6,712 nt of DNA from Tidjanibacter sp. (GTDB taxonomy: Bacteria; Bacteroidota; Bacteroidia; Bacteroidales; Rikenellaceae), in assembly GCA_017379955.1 (NCBI GenBank), contig JAFNVE010000027.1, positions 1-6,712 on the forward strand, given 5' to 3'. Both the position numbers and the translations under genes were made by a program. The notes below the pieces were generated by a model, which saw only the letters and a list, made by a program, of their open reading frames with translations, had not been told where the DNA came from and ran no database searches. Position 1 is the first letter of the stretch. Every line of letters begins with the position of its first letter. Positions 5,213 to 6,712 of this stretch are shown in pieces.

Positions 5213-6308
5213 ACAATAAGTGTGCTACTAACTCGTCTACCTCGTCGGCGATGCTGAGTCTTAGGGCGTTGTACTTGCCGCGTGCAACAAGGTCGGTCAG
5301 CAGGGGGTAGACGGGCATTTCGCGGGTCCAATAGTCCGAGCCGAGGAAGACCATAGGGGCTGAGGGGCCGAAGGTGGCGTAGTGGTTCTGCGCGGCGTCC
5401 TGGAAAATCTCCTGCATAGTGCCTGCGCTGCCTGGCGAGTAAATCACGCCGCCCTTAGCGATAGCGAGCAGGCCATCTTCGCGGATTGAGTTATCGAAAT
5501 ACTTAGCAATGTGGCTCGCAAAGGGTGTGGCAGGCTCGTGGCCATAAAACCACGTCGGGATGCCCACGCTCGCCCACTCCTCGCAGCGAGGCCATCTCTC
5601 GCGCACCTCCCACGCGGCAGCGAGCCAACCGTTATCCTTATATGTCGGGGCAGTCGCAAGCACCGCAAGTGCCTCATCGACAACACTATCCTCCCTGCCC
5701 GCGAGCCACGCGCCGAGATGGGTAGCCTCCATAGCACCCGGACCACCACCCGTGCAGAGCAGTTTGCCACGCTCGGTGAGCCTCTTCGCCACAAGGGCCA
5801 CGGTGCGATACATCGCATCGGTACGGGCGAGCGAGTGGCCACCCATCACCGCCACAACGCCATCCTCGGGGTAGCGGGAGAGCATATCGTGCAGGGCGAC
5901 ACTGATGGAGTTGTCGTGCATAGCGCGCGCAAAGGTCTCGCCGATGGAGTCACACTCCTTGCCCGTGGAGATATAGTGGCGATAGACACGCGTATCGTAG
6001 CACTCCTCGAAGCTCTCGGGAGTGGCTGGGTCGTAAGAGTCGTACAACTCCTCGGGGGCATAGAGCGAGGAGCGGAAGGTGTGGTAGGGTTTGGGGAGCG
6101 AGGGGAGCACATAGCACTCGGCACCCATAGCCAGATAGTGGAAAGGCGAGAGGGTGCAACCGAAGAACAGACAACGCTCAAAACGACACTCGGCAGCCTC
6201 GGCGGGAAACTCCAACCCACAAAAGGCATAGCCACGCAACACCCCACCCTGCCCAAGCAGAGAGAGCAACTCACTCATAGTGTCCACCTGTTGATGTACG
6301 GTCTTCAT
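5211..6308 (-). CDS. LOG family (lysine decarboxylase-like Rossmann) protein, long form
   Basis: The 365-aa protein belongs to the LOG/YgdH Rossmann-fold superfamily, whose characterised members are phosphoribohydrolases that cleave nucleoside 5'-monophosphates. The core runs from about residue 150 (VVAVMGGHSLAR) and contains GGGPGAMEA (187-195) and PGSAGTMQE (292-300). The latter deviates from the usual PGGxGTxxE by Ser for the second Gly, keeping the Glu. The first 120 residues are an extra Cys-rich region (RGYAFCGLEF, CRFERCLFFGC) suggestive of pentapeptide-like strands. The length is well above short LOG proteins (about 180-200 aa), so this is the long subgroup. The start is ATG 6308: the longer frame begins with a TTG at 6335 inside the -7 box. 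The physiological substrate is unknown. The protein is cytoplasmic, with no signal peptide or membrane segment. It converges on the acetyltransferase gene. Confidence 0.92.
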   Translation of the reverse strand: MKTVHQQVDTMSELLSLLGQGGVLRGYAFCGLEFPAEAAECRFERCLFFGCTLSPFHYLAMGAECYVLPSLPKPYHTFRSSLYAPEELYDSYDPATPESFEECYDTRVYRHYISTGKECDSIGETFARAMHDNSISVALHDMLSRYPEDGVVAVMGGHSLARTDAMYRTVALVAKRLTERGKLLCTGGGPGAMEATHLGAWLAGREDSVVDEALAVLATAPTYKDNGWLAAAWEVRERWPRCEEWASVGIPTWFYGHEPATPFASHIAKYFDNSIREDGLLAIAKGGVIYSPGSAGTMQEIFQDAAQNHYATFGPSAPMVFLGSDYWTREMPVYPLLTDLVARGKYNALRLSIADEVDELVAHLL

Positions 6309-6332
6309 AGTAAAATTGGTTTTGTTCTTGGA

Positions 6333-6340
6333 CAAATATA
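6333..6340 (-). promoter_or_regulatory. Putative -7 box of the LOG gene
   Basis: The minus strand reads TATATTTG, an exact TAnnTTTG match. The predicted start near 6328 gives a leader of about 20 nt before ATG 6308. This excludes the longer TTG start at 6335. No clear -33 TTTG is found at 18-22 bp upstream. Confidence 0.65.
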
Positions 6341-6500
6341 GTAAGAACTTGCGTAATAATGGCAGGATGAGGGTGAAATTTGATAAGTGGTTGGTACATA
6401 TACCATTTTTGTGTTACCTCACCATATTGTTAATTTCGGCAGAAAGAGCCGTATATGGTGGGTATTAGAGAAAGAATTGCTACCTATCCGTTGCCTTTTT
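6341..6500. other. Intergenic DNA right of the LOG promoter, with a nested stem-loop
   Basis: No confident gene lies here. CACCATAT (6420-6427) is inverted as ATATGGTG (6453-6460). Inside that loop CGGC (6437-6440) pairs with GCCG (6448-6451). The structure would lie in the leader of any transcript from the weak promoter at 6379-6411. There is no T-run after it, so it does not look like an intrinsic terminator. Confidence 0.35.
6379..6411 (+). promoter_or_regulatory. Possible weak promoter reading toward the right edge
   Basis: TTTG at 6379-6382 matches the -33 consensus. CATTTTTG at 6404-6411 differs from TAnnTTTG at one base, with a 21-bp spacer. It would drive the open frame to its right, with transcription from about 6417. 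The -7 region overlaps a small hairpin (TGGTA 6392-6396, TACCA 6401-6405), so this is tentative. Confidence 0.3.
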
Positions 6501-6712
6501 ATGGAAGGGAAAGTTGGTAGAAACAGCATCTTTAATCTCTTGCACATACCCTACAACAACCACAAAGAACGCTTGTTTTTTTCTATCATTGCACTGACAA
6601 AGGTAATCATTTTTTCTCGTTGGAAGGAAAATACGGGAATGAGATTAGTTGTCAAGTACTTGTTGCCTTGTTCCGCTATGTTCTACATACCGTTCATTAA
6701 ATTCGAATTTAC
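6387..6712 (+). CDS. Unrecognised open frame, partial at the right edge
   Basis: From a TAA at 6384-6386 this frame has no stop for 108 codons up to the window edge, in fairly AT-rich DNA where stops should be frequent. The first ATG is at 6501 (MEGKVGRNSIFNLLHIPY); GTG at 6387 or 6411 are other possible starts. From ATG 6501 the visible part is 70 residues with hydrophobic stretches (RLFFSIIALTKVIIFSRW and VVKYLLPCSAMFYIPFI), which could be membrane segments. The antiparallel minus-strand frame is also nearly open, broken by only two stops, so a decayed minus-strand gene is an alternative. I do not recognise either product. Confidence 0.25.
   Translation, partial: MVGTYTIFVLPHHIVNFGRKSRIWWVLEKELLPIRCLFMEGKVGRNSIFNLLHIPYNNHKERLFFSIIALTKVIIFSRWKENTGMRLVVKYLLPCSAMFYIPFIKFEF

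Noticed and set aside
6309..6335. 9-residue N-terminal extension of the LOG protein
   Set aside because: Its start would be a TTG inside the TATATTTG -7 box; ATG 6308 sits at a normal leader distance.
5511..6341. 276-codon plus-strand frame opposite the LOG gene
   Set aside because: It is antisense to a gene with clear Rossmann and LOG motifs, its translation is Arg/His-rich without domains, and such long shadows are common in GC-rich genes.
1..6712. CRISPR array, tRNA, rRNA or complete insertion sequence
   Set aside because: I saw no regularly spaced direct repeats, no cloverleaf or conserved rRNA stretches, and no intact transposase with terminal inverted repeats.

Overview
The window looks like chromosomal DNA of a Bacteroidota bacterium, most likely Bacteroidales and possibly Alistipes/Rikenellaceae-like. 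The grounds are a fused FeoA-FeoB protein, a DUF542-hemerythrin-LuxR regulator, A-rich leaders without clear Shine-Dalgarno sites, and a Bacteroidota -7 box (TAnnTTTG) in front of all five main genes. The genus is a guess from moderate coding GC and codon use.

Layout: 1-303 is AT-rich. It holds an open but start-less frame running off the left edge on the minus strand, then the feo promoter with a palindrome over its -7 box. 304-2679 (+) is feoAB, a ferrous iron transporter with a cysteine-rich linker between its two parts. 2735-3703 (+) is a LuxR-type regulator with an N-terminal di-iron hemerythrin-like sensor and its own very close promoter. 3700-4551 (-) is a secreted, probably outer-membrane beta-barrel protein of unknown function. 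Its stop codon overlaps the regulator's stop by 4 bp. 4552-4662 is a compact divergent promoter region. 4663-5166 (+) is a GNAT acetyltransferase ended by a strong hairpin terminator. 5211-6308 (-) is a LOG-family protein of the long type. 6309-6712 holds the LOG promoter and then lower-GC DNA with an unrecognised frame open to the right edge.

The only clear functional theme is iron: the Fe(II) importer is followed directly by a regulator whose likely ligand is a non-haem di-iron centre able to respond to iron, oxygen or nitric oxide. Whether the regulator controls feoAB is inference. The acetyltransferase, the barrel protein and the LOG protein look like independent housekeeping or accessory genes. 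Starts were reassigned for three genes because the longest reading frame begins upstream of, or inside, the promoter -7 box.
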